Positions 44,720 to 54,877 are shown, counted from the stretch's first letter. The stretch: DNA of 64,000 bases from Myxococcales bacterium (GCA_903642325.1 CAHJWM010000001.1:1-64000); one strand, 5' to 3'. A program made the numbers and translations. Notes: generated by a model not told the origin, from the letters alone.

Positions 44720-46369
44720 TCAGCTATGGCCAGCGCACTCCGGTCGCTCTTTGCGTAGATAAAGCTGCACGGTGCGGCCGCCTCGGCCCGTGACGGCGCC
44801 CAGCAAGCAATAGTCTTGAGCGAGAATCTCCGCTAATTCAGGGACCTGTTTCATCCCGAAATTGGAAAGCGCCGCGGGATCATCGAGGATCAACGGCGGT
44901 CGAGCAAAGCGAATCTCCGCCGCAACGGTCGCCCGCGAGTCACGAGCTACGTACGCGGCGTTCGGCTGACCCCAGAAGGGCGGCACCACCCCGGCCACGA
45001 AATGCGAGGTCACGTAGCGTGTGATTGGCCGGCGCTGACATGAAATATAGAGATCGGCGTCGAACCCCCATGCGAACAGGCCGTCGCTCGGCTTCGTGTA
45101 GCGATCGACTTCGTCACAAATGGCATCTGGCCGTGCGGGCGCCCACGAGCCGCTCCGTTGCTCGGTGGCCATGTTCGATATTCGCCTCGTCGCGCCGAAC
45201 CAAGTGATGGCTGTCATCACCGCGCCCAATCCTGCGTACCCGAGCTTTCGTCCGAGCGCTGGGCGCGCGCGCAAAGCCTGCTCCGCTCGCAGGCCGACGA
45301 CCATCCCGACCCACGGGGCCACGATCAGAAAGTAATGCGGCCAAAAACGCATGGTCGAGAGCGCAGAGGCCATCATCGAGATGCCAATGATGGCGCTCGT
45401 CGTCTCGAAGCCGACGCGGGCGTATGCGGCAAGCAGACGACGCGGACTGAACGAGTCGATCTCGAACAGGGGGCTGACGAGCGCGGCGGCCAATGGCAGT
45501 CCGATCGCAAGCGCGGTGATCGGCTGATCCTGCGCCCACGCGAGCACGGCCTTGAGCTTCTCGGCGTCGCGATAGGGCGCCATGTAGACGTCCATGTTGT
45601 AAGTAAAGAACCAGTACACGAACGTGCCCAGTGCGTGATTGAACGCGTACAGCGCGAGCACGGCGGCGGCGGTGGCGCCCCAGCCCAGAGCGAACTTTGC
45701 CAGCCGCACCCATGCGGCTCTGTTCGGTGTGCCCTGAGCGCCGAAAGCCCAAGCGAACACCCATAAAAAAAGCGGAAACACCAATAACGCCGAGGTCTGC
45801 TTGGCCAGCATCGCCAAGCACGCGAATGCGCCCGCGAGCATCAAATAGGCCCCACGTCGCCGCTCGTTCATGCCGAAGTTTACGGCGAGCGCCACCCAGC
45901 CCACGGCGCACAGCGCGAGAGGTACCGCCACATGCTCGCCCCCCAATGACAGTCCCGCGCCTGGCGGCATGCCATACTCGCACACATAGCCGAAGATCCC
46001 GCCCGAGAACACGCCCGCCAGCGGACGCCGGGCCGCCGCTCCCGCAAAGAAACTGCTGGCGGTCGCGAGCAATGCGGCCACCAACGTACAGACGCGGATG
46101 CCCACCCAGCTGTACGGGCCGAAAATCTTCTGGATCAACGCGGCGTACCAATAAAGCAGAGGCCCGCGATGACATATGGCGTCCACGTACGGTAGCCAGT
46201 GATTTTGAATCAGGCGTGTTGCAAACGCGACGATGTGCCCATCATCGAAGCCCACTCCCTCGGTGTAATGCTGCAGGAACCAGCCGTGTACGAAGACATT
46301 CGCAGCTGCAATCGTGAGTGCCGCGATGGCCGTGATTATCCACTCGGTGGAGGGCCGGGTCCGCTTCAT
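44720..46369 (-). CDS. PMT-like membrane glycosyltransferase
   Basis: 549 residues on the minus strand. One helix at 10-30, then the loop YTEGVGFDDGHIVAFATRLI with Asp-Asp in the first external loop, and HRGPLLYWYAALIQKIFG after it, as in PMT_2/GT39-like enzymes. About ten further helices follow, and then a soluble C-terminus with ITRYVTSHFVAG. Start ATG 46369. A DPM-like glycosyltransferase gene lies divergently upstream, so the 190-bp gap between them may hold a shared promoter. Donor and acceptor sugars cannot be predicted. Confidence 0.75.
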   Translation of the reverse strand: MKRTRPSTEWIITAIAALTIAAANVFVHGWFLQHYTEGVGFDDGHIVAFATRLIQNHWLPYVDAICHRGPLLYWYAALIQKIFGPYSWVGIRVCTLVAALLATASSFFAGAAARRPLAGVFSGGIFGYVCEYGMPPGAGLSLGGEHVAVPLALCAVGWVALAVNFGMNERRRGAYLMLAGAFACLAMLAKQTSALLVFPLFLWVFAWAFGAQGTPNRAAWVRLAKFALGWGATAAAVLALYAFNHALGTFVYWFFTYNMDVYMAPYRDAEKLKAVLAWAQDQPITALAIGLPLAAALVSPLFEIDSFSPRRLLAAYARVGFETTSAIIGISMMASALSTMRFWPHYFLIVAPWVGMVVGLRAEQALRARPALGRKLGYAGLGAVMTAITWFGATRRISNMATEQRSGSWAPARPDAICDEVDRYTKPSDGLFAWGFDADLYISCQRRPITRYVTSHFVAGVVPPFWGQPNAAYVARDSRATVAAEIRFARPPLILDDPAALSNFGMKQVPELAEILAQDYCLLGAVTGRGGRTVQLYLRKERPECAGHS

Positions 46370-46559
46370 GACCGCGAGAGGAAAACATGCCTAACGCCCG
46401 GTTGCATTGGCCTAAAGGCACGGCTTGGGTGCTTTTATCGACCAAGCGCCACGCGCGCTCCGCGAAGAAAGGTCCAATGCCCCCGCTGAGCTGAGATTCG
46501 CGGTCGTCGGTGGTAATGCACTGGTAGAATTCGAGGGACGCGCTATAAGCGGCCGCACT

Positions 46560-47258
46560 ATGCTTCGAAGCATCGTTTTGCCCGCGTTCAACGAATCCGG
46601 CTACATCGCAGAAATGGTGGCTCAGGCCGTTCGAGCGGGCGAAATGCGCTCGGATCCGTTCGAGGTGATCGTCGTCGACAATGCGTCGACCGACGACACC
46701 ACGACCATCGTCGAACGCCTGGCCCAGGCGGATTCCCGCATCAGCCTCATTCGCCACCCCGAAAATCGTCTGTACGCAATGAGTTGCTTGAGCGGCACCA
46801 AAGCGGCCAAGGGCGAACGCGTGTTCATTCTCGACTCCGACGGGCAGCACCCCGCCGCGGACATCTGGAAGTTCGACGCCAAGCTGGACGAAGGCGCGGA
46901 CTTCGTTTTTGGCTGGCGTGTCAAACGCGCCGAGCCGGCGCAACGCCTCGCGATGTCGAAGTTCCTGCTTGGCCTGACCAAGTTCTACATCGGCTTCGAC
47001 CTGCATGACGTAAATTGCGGGATCCGGGGCTTCAATCGCCGTTTTGCCGACGTGCTCGAGATCAAGCACCGAGTGAATTTCGTAAACCCAGAGTTCTTCG
47101 TCCGCGCGAAGCTCGCCGGGCTACGGGTGACCGAGGTCCAAATCGCGCAGGAGAAACGCAAAGCCGGTATCTCGAGCCATGAATTCGGGAGGCTATGGCG
47201 CATCTTTCAGAGCGTGCGCGGCACGTTGAAAAGCCTGTCGGAGGAGCTGCCTCGTTGA
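46560..47258 (+). CDS. DPM-like family 2 glycosyltransferase
   Basis: About 232 residues. ATG 46560 begins the usual N-terminal strand SIVLPAFNESGYI; earlier in-frame codons would add unrelated sequence. The GT-A nucleotide-sugar site is VIVVDNASTDDTT, and the metal-binding DxD is DSDGQHP (residues 92-98). GFDLHDVNCGIRGFNR and the following loop match dolichol-phosphate-mannose synthase relatives. No C-terminal membrane helix is seen, so it would act at the cytoplasmic face as a soluble or peripheral enzyme. It likely makes a polyprenyl-phosphate sugar used by the membrane glycosyltransferases nearby. Confidence 0.88.
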   Translation: MLRSIVLPAFNESGYIAEMVAQAVRAGEMRSDPFEVIVVDNASTDDTTTIVERLAQADSRISLIRHPENRLYAMSCLSGTKAAKGERVFILDSDGQHPAADIWKFDAKLDEGADFVFGWRVKRAEPAQRLAMSKFLLGLTKFYIGFDLHDVNCGIRGFNRRFADVLEIKHRVNFVNPEFFVRAKLAGLRVTEVQIAQEKRKAGISSHEFGRLWRIFQSVRGTLKSLSEELPR

Positions 47259-47288
47259 ACCTGCGGGGCCGCCGCATGGTCGACGCGT

Positions 47289-48983
47289 CTATTCGCCCGC
47301 CCGGCGGTGCTCGAAGGGATAATCAACGGAGAAGCCCTGCGCTGGGCTACGTCGTTCGAGAGGCAACTCGGCGCGCCGCCGCTCCAAGAACCACAGCGTC
47401 CGACCAGAGCTCTCTTCGATAACGCGGCCCGCCGCAAAGTTGCGACGGAAATCGATGACGCGGTCAATGGCCCGCCCCTGGAATACATTCGCGAGCACAT
47501 CGGAGAAGCGGTGAAACGATTCACGGTCGCGCACGATGGGTACGCCGATGTGAAAGTAATCCGGCTCCAAACGCGCGTAGCATTCGGCGCACTCCTTGCC
47601 GTAAATCGGGTTGATGCCGCGCGTGCCCCCATGCAATGCAATGTCTGCATTGCACAAGCCCCACATGTCGATGACCGCCGCGTCGGTAAACACCGAAAAC
47701 ACGCCAGCGTAGTCGGTCACCAGGCGATCTCCGGGGCGGCGGACTACGTAGGCCATCATTTCCTTGACGGCCAAGAGGTTGTGCCGCGTGTGCGCGCCAA
47801 CGGAGCTCGCCGTGCGCAGCTTCTTGCGCTCTTGCGGGCTGTCGATTGAAGCTGCGTGCATATGCACGCAACTAAAGAGCAACGCCGCAATTATTGCCGT
47901 TGCCACCGCAAAACGGACGAAGGCGTGGCTCCGACGCGCCATCTGCCACGCGGCTTGACCGCCCCAACCGAAGAGCACGGCCGCCAAGGGCACAATTGGC
48001 AAAAAGAAGCGGTTGAATGGCATCCAGTCGCCCCCCACGGTGATTGCGTAAGCGACCTGTAATGTAACGGCACAGCCCAAGGCCATGGCCGCGCGCCGTG
48101 GCCCCCGCGCGACGGCAAAACATGCCAGTGGCAAGACGGACAGCGCGCCATAGTCCCGAACGAAGTCGTAGGCTTGGCGAAAGCCGCGGTGAGGATTGCC
48201 CGTCGTCACCATCGTTTTTGCATAGTACGTGGTCGGCAGAGGCAGGCCGTAATACGCGTATCGCCACAGGAAGTACGCAGCCCAAAGGGCAAACGGCGGC
48301 GCGGCCCAGCGCGCTAAAGCCTGCGCCGACCCTCGACGGTCCTTCAGTGACGTCAGCATTTGCACACCGAACACCGCGAGCATTGGCACGAAGCCATCGA
48401 TACGCAGGAGGGCCGCAGGTAGGAACGCGAGCAGTGACCAACGCTTGCGCCGAGCTGCTTCGCTCAGGTAGGCACACCATCCCAGCAGAATCGCGGCGGC
48501 AAACGGCACTGTTTCGAGACCAGACGCAGCCGCCCGAAAGAGATCGGAGCAGGAAACCAGTGCCGCGACGCTGGCCAGCGCTGCAACCGGCCCAGCCGCA
48601 CGACGCGTCAGACGATAAACCCCGACGAAGCACAGCGCGAGGCATGCGAACGTGACGACACGAGCGAAGCCGAGCGCATCTTCCACGCCCGAAAAGACGT
48701 AATGAATCGCAATGACGACCATCCACAGGAAGTTGGAGTAGCCCTCCACCCGCAGTCCATGGCTGAAGACAGGACCGTGACCGCTGGCCAAGTTCTTCGA
48801 AAAGGAAAAGGTGATGTAGGCGTCGTCGACTCGGAAATCGAGCGCGCGCGACACTTGATCTGCGGCGACGTAGCTGAGCAACAAGACCCCTGTCGCCCAC
48901 AGCAGACCGACAGGGGCCAGGGCGCGGCGCCATCGGCGCGCGCCGATGGCGCGAGAGCTCGGCTCGCCGAGCGGATCAGGCAC
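47289..48983 (-). CDS. Multi-spanning glycosyltransferase with AftB-like N-terminal loop
   Basis: 564 residues from GTG 48983. After the first helix the loop reads FRVDDAYITFSFSKNLASGH, then GLRVEGYSNFLWM. DDAYIT...N...GHG...VEGYSNFLW is the pattern I associate with GT89-like/AftB-type arabinofuranosyltransferases and related GT-C enzymes, where the Asp-Asp is catalytic. About nine helices follow and the C-terminal 200 residues are soluble. Family assignment is tentative. It is convergent with the DPM-like gene and divergent from the methyltransferase. Confidence 0.68.
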   Translation of the reverse strand: MPDPLGEPSSRAIGARRWRRALAPVGLLWATGVLLLSYVAADQVSRALDFRVDDAYITFSFSKNLASGHGPVFSHGLRVEGYSNFLWMVVIAIHYVFSGVEDALGFARVVTFACLALCFVGVYRLTRRAAGPVAALASVAALVSCSDLFRAAASGLETVPFAAAILLGWCAYLSEAARRKRWSLLAFLPAALLRIDGFVPMLAVFGVQMLTSLKDRRGSAQALARWAAPPFALWAAYFLWRYAYYGLPLPTTYYAKTMVTTGNPHRGFRQAYDFVRDYGALSVLPLACFAVARGPRRAAMALGCAVTLQVAYAITVGGDWMPFNRFFLPIVPLAAVLFGWGGQAAWQMARRSHAFVRFAVATAIIAALLFSCVHMHAASIDSPQERKKLRTASSVGAHTRHNLLAVKEMMAYVVRRPGDRLVTDYAGVFSVFTDAAVIDMWGLCNADIALHGGTRGINPIYGKECAECYARLEPDYFHIGVPIVRDRESFHRFSDVLANVFQGRAIDRVIDFRRNFAAGRVIEESSGRTLWFLERRRAELPLERRSPAQGFSVDYPFEHRRAGE

Positions 48984-49132
48984 GGAGCTCCATGGTCGTA
49001 GGATCAGCGCGTTATAGGAGGGAACCCGCGGCCGGCTGTCAATTGCTCGAGCTGCGCGCTCGCTCGAACTGCCCTGGGCGCCGCACCGTTGACCTTGACT
49101 CAGCGGTCAAACGCGGGGAAATCAAGCGGCGA

Positions 49133-49741
49133 ATGAACCTCTATCAACGCGTCTTGGGCACGCCGTTCGTCTACAACCGCATTCGACCGCTGGCGGTGGG
49201 TGGTATCGACATGACGCCATTTTACGATCGCGTGGGGGCAAGCGCGGAGGACGTGATTCTGGACGTTGGTTGCGGCACGGGCGACGCTTTGCGTTACTTG
49301 AGCGGCTTTTCACGCTACGAAGGTATCGATACGGATGACGTCGCGCTCGGGTTCGCGCGAAAAGCGTACGGCGCGCGGCCCAACGTGTCTTTTGCCTGTC
49401 AGATATGTACCGCGGAGGACGTGGAGAGGATCGCGCCGTCGCGGGTGTTGTTGTGCGGCCTCTTGCACCACCTGTCGGACGATCAGGTGCTTGCGCTACT
49501 CGGCGCGCTCAAGTCGTCGCCGCGGCTTCGGCGTATCGTGACCTCCGACATCGTGTACCTCGACCGAAGCCTGATCAGCAATTTTCTAGCGAGCATGGAC
49601 CGCGGCAAGTTCTGCCGTCGCCGCGAGCAATTCGAAGCGTTGGTTGCCCGAGCCGAGATGAAAGTCGTCGAATCCGCAATCGTTCCGTGTCGGCCCCGGA
49701 CGGGCTTGGCCAAGTATCTGATGATGACGATTGAACCGTGA
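49133..49741 (+). CDS. Class I SAM-dependent methyltransferase
   Basis: About 202 residues from ATG 49133. Motif I is ILDVGCGTG (residues 42-50), with the acidic motif II region in YEGIDTDDVALG. LLCGLLHHLSDDQVLALL resembles the post-I segment of Methyltransf_11/25 proteins. No other domain. It is probably a glycan, lipid or O-methyl decorating enzyme, judged by the surrounding glycosyltransferases. It stands on the plus strand, convergent with the DUF2079 gene with 12 bp between stops. Confidence 0.82.
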   Translation: MNLYQRVLGTPFVYNRIRPLAVGGIDMTPFYDRVGASAEDVILDVGCGTGDALRYLSGFSRYEGIDTDDVALGFARKAYGARPNVSFACQICTAEDVERIAPSRVLLCGLLHHLSDDQVLALLGALKSSPRLRRIVTSDIVYLDRSLISNFLASMDRGKFCRRREQFEALVARAEMKVVESAIVPCRPRTGLAKYLMMTIEP

Positions 49742-49753
49742 TTGGAGGCCCAC

Positions 49754-51673
49754 TCAAGGAGCTGCGAAGCCGAGCCGCGTCAGCGCGAGTCGCGTTTCGG
49801 GATTCTCCGCCCCGCGCGCGAACAGATAGAATTCGTCGAACGCGCTGGTGACGAGCCGGTATTGATGGTCGGCGAATGTATTGGTCAACGGCGTCCGGAG
49901 CGAGCTTACTTCACGTGTGCTGAGTAATATGTAGTCGGGCTCGCCGTACGGCCGAGATAGGTCGTAGGCCGCAACTCGATTGGAGACATGCGATAAGAGA
50001 TAGGCGGTTACGCCGATGCTCGCGTTGGCGGGCAACCTCTTCAACACGGAACGCAGGCTGTCGTATCTCGACTGCCCCCACGGCGTCATCTGCACCACGC
50101 TTGCAGTGGCACCGCCAAACCCCTCCGGACGTAAAAACGTACCGTAGTCATAGCTATGGCTGAGCTGAGTGATCGTCAGGGTAACGAGCAGCGCCACGTA
50201 GCGCGTGCGCCCCGGGCCCTGGCGCCGGTGCTTTTCGAGGATGTAGACGAGCGCGATGAAACAGCCCGGCAGCCACACCACACTATCCATGTAGTTGGGC
50301 GAGCCGTTGGGCCAGAATTGAGTCCCTGCGGAGGTAAACAAAATACCCGGGATGAGCAGCGGCCAGCAGCTAGGCTCCAGCACGGGCAGCACAGCGAGGG
50401 GTGCCAAGGCATGGAGAACCGCGGCGATTTTGACCGCTCGCACCAAATCCCACGCAAAAAATACCGGGTTTCTCCAGCACGCGCTCAATGCGAGGACCAG
50501 TGAAGAATTCTCGAAGGCCGCGCCCCCGCGTTGCGCAAGAACCACGTTCAGGGCAATCACGGGCAAGGCCAACGCGACCAGCCTCACGCCGACGCCCCGT
50601 CGGGAACGCGATACGATGAGCATCGAGCCCAAACCTAGCGCATTGAGCGGGCCCGCTTCCGAGATCGAAAGCAGTGCGATCAAAGAAACCACCAGTAGCA
50701 CGCGCCGCTCGCTTTCGATGGCGTAGTACAAAGTGAAAGAGAACAGCGTCACCGCGGGCAACCAGCCAAACCCGGCGAAGAGCGCGCCGTGTTGTGGCGC
50801 CGAGAGCAGGTAGCCAAGCCCGATCCAAAGCGCAGTCGCTCGACCGAGCTTGCGCGACGCGGCCAGATACAGGGGAAAAACGGCGCTGCCGGCAAGCACA
50901 GCTTGCAGCCAGAGCAGGGTCTCTGCGCCAGGCCGAAGCGCGTAGAGTGGGATGAATCCTATCGCTCCGTATTCCGCGTGCACGGTCAGCCAGTTACCTC
51001 CCGCCTTGCCAAAATACGCGGGAGCGGCGAAGTAATGACCGTGCAGCAAGTTGGCCATCACGTTGTCGCGAATGCCGATGTCTGCCGGCAACTCTTGAAT
51101 TAGCCGATGATGCACGACCGCGTAATGACCGAGTAACGAGACGAACCCAACCGTGCCAGCTAGCAGCAGCACCGAGCTGGCAAAAGGCGGGAGTCGGAGC
51201 CGCTCGATTCGCGACCAGAGCACGGACGGCGGACCGCTTCTGCGCTCCGCCAGCGCTCGCGCTAGCAATGTCCTGAAAATTACGCCGAAGGCCGCCAACA
51301 CCACCAGGTAATAGAGCGGCTTATCCTGGGCAATCTGGCTTTCGAACAGGCCGGGCACGATGAACAGCAGGGCCAGCGGCGCGGTCAGCGTAGCCGCTCG
51401 CTCCAGAAACTGGAGCTCACGCCTCCGCCAAAGCATCAATAGGCCAACCACCGCCGGGAATGTGAGCCCCAGTGCGAGGGAAAGCAGCAGCAGGGCACGG
51501 CCGTGCTCTCCCAGGGTGTTGCGCTCGGCGAACACGGTTCGAAGTGGCGAGGTCAGCGAAAGCGTCTGACAGGTGAGGACCAGCGAAAACCCCACGCAGC
51601 CCAGCGTTGCCAGGGCCAGAGCCAATTGGCGAAACCGACTCGGTGCATCGCGCAATCGATCGTTGGATATCAC
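49754..51673 (-). CDS. DUF2079 membrane protein
   Basis: About 639 residues with roughly 12 helices. The DUF2079 signature region is present: ELPADIGIRDNVMANLLHGH, NWLTVHAEYGAIGFIPLYAL and ETLLWLQAVLAGSAVFPLYL. A soluble C-terminal domain ends in DEFYLFARG. DUF2079 proteins are often encoded with glycosyltransferases and are suspected GT-C-type enzymes. GTG 51673 was chosen: it lies 10 bp after the stop of the GtrB-like gene (51684); a TTG at 51706 would overlap that gene by 23 bp. It is paralogous to the DUF2079 gene at 52756-54771. Confidence 0.85.
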   Translation of the reverse strand: MISNDRLRDAPSRFRQLALALATLGCVGFSLVLTCQTLSLTSPLRTVFAERNTLGEHGRALLLLSLALGLTFPAVVGLLMLWRRRELQFLERAATLTAPLALLFIVPGLFESQIAQDKPLYYLVVLAAFGVIFRTLLARALAERRSGPPSVLWSRIERLRLPPFASSVLLLAGTVGFVSLLGHYAVVHHRLIQELPADIGIRDNVMANLLHGHYFAAPAYFGKAGGNWLTVHAEYGAIGFIPLYALRPGAETLLWLQAVLAGSAVFPLYLAASRKLGRATALWIGLGYLLSAPQHGALFAGFGWLPAVTLFSFTLYYAIESERRVLLVVSLIALLSISEAGPLNALGLGSMLIVSRSRRGVGVRLVALALPVIALNVVLAQRGGAAFENSSLVLALSACWRNPVFFAWDLVRAVKIAAVLHALAPLAVLPVLEPSCWPLLIPGILFTSAGTQFWPNGSPNYMDSVVWLPGCFIALVYILEKHRRQGPGRTRYVALLVTLTITQLSHSYDYGTFLRPEGFGGATASVVQMTPWGQSRYDSLRSVLKRLPANASIGVTAYLLSHVSNRVAAYDLSRPYGEPDYILLSTREVSSLRTPLTNTFADHQYRLVTSAFDEFYLFARGAENPETRLALTRLGFAAP

Positions 51674-51683
51674 TTGCAAAGAC

Positions 51684-52658
51684 TCAGTCCGCAGGCGGCG
51701 TTGCAACCGAAGAGTTCACGTTGATTTCTTCGGCGGTGATGTAAAGCGGGCGACGCTTAATCTCTTCGTAAATGCGGCCCACGTATTCGCCGAGCACTCC
51801 CGTCATGAGTAATTGCGCAGAGGCGCCCAAGGCGACCGCAATCATGATCGTGGGCCAGCCCTGTACGACGCCACTACCGAAAAAGCGCTCGTAAATCGCC
51901 CAAGCGGCCGTGAGCATGGCGACCAAGCCCGAAGCAACCCCGAGCCATGTCGCAAAGCGCAGAGGCACGACCGAAAAGGATGCGATGCCGTCGACCGCGA
52001 ACCGCACCATCTTCTTCAAGGGGTATTTCGTTTCACCGGCAAAGCGCGCCGGACGAGCATAGTAGACGGCGGTTTGGCGGAAACCGACCCACGCCACCAT
52101 GCCGCGAACGAATCGATGCCGCTCGCGCAGCGCACGCATGGCGAGCACCACCGGGCGCCCGATCAATCGAAAGTCCCCGGCGTCGGCAGGAATGGTTACA
52201 CCGCCCAACATCGCCCGTAACAGCCGATAGAAGACCGTGGCCGTGAGTTTCTTGAACAACGTCTCCCCGTGGCGCTTGGTGCGGACCCCGTAGACCACGT
52301 CATAGCCTTCACGCCAGCGATCGATCATCTCGCTGACTACCTCCGGAGGGTCTTGCAGATCTGCATCCATGATGACGACGGCCTCGCCTTCAGCCCGGTC
52401 GATGCCAGCAGTGATCGCCATCTGGTGGCCGAAGTTTCGAGAAAACGAGATCACTTTGAAGCGTGTCTCTTCCGAAGCCAGCTTTTTCAGTTGCGCGAGC
52501 GACTGATCGTTCGAGCCGTCGTTCACGAACACGACCTCCCACGAGTCGATGCGCAGCTCCCAAACCTTTATCACCTCGCGCAGGCGACGCGAGAGCTCCG
52601 GAATGACCTCTTCTTCGTTGAAGATGGGGATTACGACAGTCAGGGTCGGCCGCGGCAT
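51684..52658 (-). CDS. GtrB-like polyprenyl-phosphate glycosyltransferase
   Basis: 324 residues. GT-A domain: LTVVIPIFNEEEVIPELS, FVNDGSNDQSL, FSRNFGHQMA and DADLQDPPEV (residues 98-107) with the metal-binding DxD-like pair. SRNFGHQ is a hallmark of GtrB/ArnC-type enzymes. Two C-terminal helices (about 231-258 and 264-290) anchor it. It should transfer a hexose or related sugar from a nucleotide donor to undecaprenyl phosphate. It is encoded between two DUF2079 genes on the same strand, and only 97 bp separate its start from the upstream DUF2079 stop, so the three are probably one operon. Confidence 0.9.
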   Translation of the reverse strand: MPRPTLTVVIPIFNEEEVIPELSRRLREVIKVWELRIDSWEVVFVNDGSNDQSLAQLKKLASEETRFKVISFSRNFGHQMAITAGIDRAEGEAVVIMDADLQDPPEVVSEMIDRWREGYDVVYGVRTKRHGETLFKKLTATVFYRLLRAMLGGVTIPADAGDFRLIGRPVVLAMRALRERHRFVRGMVAWVGFRQTAVYYARPARFAGETKYPLKKMVRFAVDGIASFSVVPLRFATWLGVASGLVAMLTAAWAIYERFFGSGVVQGWPTIMIAVALGASAQLLMTGVLGEYVGRIYEEIKRRPLYITAEEINVNSSVATPPAD

Positions 52659-52755
52659 ATTGAGGAACTCTATACAGGGAAGCTTTGCGGCTGCGAAGGC
52701 TCACGGTGCGAAGGAGAAAAGCGACGTTGCCCGCCATCCCCCGCCCTAGCCGAGC

Positions 52756-54771
52756 TCAGGGGGCCTCAGGCGTGACGCGGAGATGAATGCCCAGATGCTG
52801 CAGCGCAGCTTCTGTCTCGGGAGATTCGTAGCCGCGCTTGAACAGGAAAAACTCACGCTCACCCTTGGCGAAAAGCCCATACTTCTCCCTGCTGAATTTG
52901 TCACGGAGAGTGTTCCTCAGGTCACCACTGACCTCACCGTCGCTGAGGAAGACGAAGTCGACCGGACCGACGTCGTAGCGGAAAACGTATGCTTCCTTGC
53001 GAGCCGAGATGTGGGGATTCAATGTCTCGGTCGAGACCACGCTGGCTTCGCGAGGGATCTTGCCCACGACGGAGAGCATGTCCGCGTAACGCTTGCGTGC
53101 GGCGTCTGGTAGCTCGAACGAGACGCGCCCGAACCCGCCTACGAAGCTATCGCGCTGCAGGACCGCGCCAAAATTGAAGCTGTGACTCAGCAAAGTCACG
53201 CTGAGCGCTCCGAGCACAGCGAGCAGCCTCACCCGGCCCTGGTGGCCTTCTCGAATCACGAACAGGCTCATCGCGGTCGTCGCGAATAGAAACGGAACCC
53301 AGTGCGTCGTGTATTGAAAAGCGATCGACAGCGTCGGCCAATAGCCCGTCGTCATCAGCGTAAACACCGAGCCAGGAACGAGCAGTAGCAGAAACGGCAG
53401 ACGCCTGATGGGCAACAACACGAGCGGTGCCAGCATGTGCAACGCGTACGTCAGTTTGGGACCGCGGACGAAGGTAGACAACGCGTAAAACGGATTTGAC
53501 AAAAGTGTCTTGACCACGTTGCCGTAGCCAGTCTTTCCGTCCGCAAAGAGCTCGTTATACATGCTGTCGAACCACCAAGGTCCAGCCCAAGGCATGATCA
53601 CGAACTTGTCGATGACGAACCATACCGCTGCCGCCAGAGCGAGCGTGACTCCGAAGCGGACGCGCAGGCCCGTGACGAACAAAAATACGCCTAAAAAGGC
53701 CAGGCCCACCGCGATGTCTTCACGCAACGCGAACAGCAGCACGATCATCAGCACGCTGAGCCAAGTCTTCCGTGACGCGATGCCGTAGAAGAGCCAGAAG
53801 TAAAAAAAGACACCGAGCGGCAGCCAGTGAAAGTCGTAAAAGTTCGCGCCATGCAGAGGCGCGAACAGCACGTAGGCAAGCACCAAAACGACCGCGGGCC
53901 AGCGCGAGAGCATGGTCCGCGCGAAGAGATACAGCGGGATCACGGCGCCACCAAGAAACACGGACTGGAGCAAAAGTAGCGTCTCGGCCCGTGGCGCGAG
54001 TGCGTAGAGGGGCGCGAACAGGACCATCGCATACTCGGCATGCGTGGACAGCGAGTTGTGGTGCCCAGGCCCGAACATCACGGGTGACTGAAAGAATCGC
54101 CCCTTGATGGTGTTGTACATCAGGTTGTCGAAGATCCCGAGATCGAACGCGCTGGTCAGGATCTGACGATGGTGGCGGATCGTGAAAAACCCGGTGTAAG
54201 TGGCGTAGCCGACTCCCGCCAGCACGACGACCAGCGGCGCGAGAATCGGCGTGACTCGCGCGCCCACGTCGTACGCGAACGCAAGCGGACGGCGCACGCT
54301 CTTTCCACCTGCGATGACGATTAGCTCGGCAATGCAAATCCGCAGCAGCCGTTCGAGACAAAACCCGAATAGCGTCAAGCAGATCAGGTACGCAATCGGG
54401 CGCTGCTGGCCGAGCTGCCAGGTGAAAAGCGCTGGCAGCGCGAAGGCAAGGCCCGCCGGTGCGGCCACGCGAGCTGCCGACGCGATGAACGGGGCTGTGC
54501 GCTGCCGCAGGCCCAGGAGGGACAGCGCAGAAAAGAGCGCAGGCAGGAACCCGAGCGTGCTCGCTAGAGCGAACGAAGAGCTCGAGACGGGCAGCGCATT
54601 CTGCGTGAAATGAACGACGCGCTCGTCCGCGGGCAGGCGAGCATAGTAAACGAACTGTGCCAGCGATTGGCCGATGAGCGCTAACGCAAAGAGCGATGCA
54701 ATCGTGTGCTGCGTCCGATCCGCGGGCGGCAAGACCCGAACCGTCGAACCGGCTGACTCGCTGGCGACCAT
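52756..54771 (-). CDS. DUF2079 membrane protein (second paralogue)
   Basis: 671 residues from ATG 54771, with about 12 helices. The family blocks are clear: AFDLGIFDNLMYNTIKGRFF, NSLSTHAEYAMVLFAPLYAL and ETLLLLQSVFLGGAVIPLYL, and the C-terminal domain ends EFFLFKRGYES. DLGIFDN is the classical DUF2079 string; the other paralogue has IGIRDN at the same place. Both likely share the GtrB lipid-linked product. Transcribed divergently from the LPG-synthase-TM gene. Confidence 0.88.
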   Translation of the reverse strand: MVASESAGSTVRVLPPADRTQHTIASLFALALIGQSLAQFVYYARLPADERVVHFTQNALPVSSSSFALASTLGFLPALFSALSLLGLRQRTAPFIASAARVAAPAGLAFALPALFTWQLGQQRPIAYLICLTLFGFCLERLLRICIAELIVIAGGKSVRRPLAFAYDVGARVTPILAPLVVVLAGVGYATYTGFFTIRHHRQILTSAFDLGIFDNLMYNTIKGRFFQSPVMFGPGHHNSLSTHAEYAMVLFAPLYALAPRAETLLLLQSVFLGGAVIPLYLFARTMLSRWPAVVLVLAYVLFAPLHGANFYDFHWLPLGVFFYFWLFYGIASRKTWLSVLMIVLLFALREDIAVGLAFLGVFLFVTGLRVRFGVTLALAAAVWFVIDKFVIMPWAGPWWFDSMYNELFADGKTGYGNVVKTLLSNPFYALSTFVRGPKLTYALHMLAPLVLLPIRRLPFLLLLVPGSVFTLMTTGYWPTLSIAFQYTTHWVPFLFATTAMSLFVIREGHQGRVRLLAVLGALSVTLLSHSFNFGAVLQRDSFVGGFGRVSFELPDAARKRYADMLSVVGKIPREASVVSTETLNPHISARKEAYVFRYDVGPVDFVFLSDGEVSGDLRNTLRDKFSREKYGLFAKGEREFFLFKRGYESPETEAALQHLGIHLRVTPEAP

Positions 54772-54877
54772 GGGGCGCTGTTTTATGTTGGCGCCGCGGG
54801 CTCTGCAATCTCGCCCGGCTTTTTTGGAGTGGGCCGGCGCTTGACCGAAGCCGACGCCCCTGCTTCTGTCGCTGCCC

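Noticed and set aside
46370-46559. Earlier start for the DPM-like glycosyltransferase gene
   Set aside because: The upstream in-frame codons do not resemble the family; the usual N-terminal strand begins at ATG 46560.
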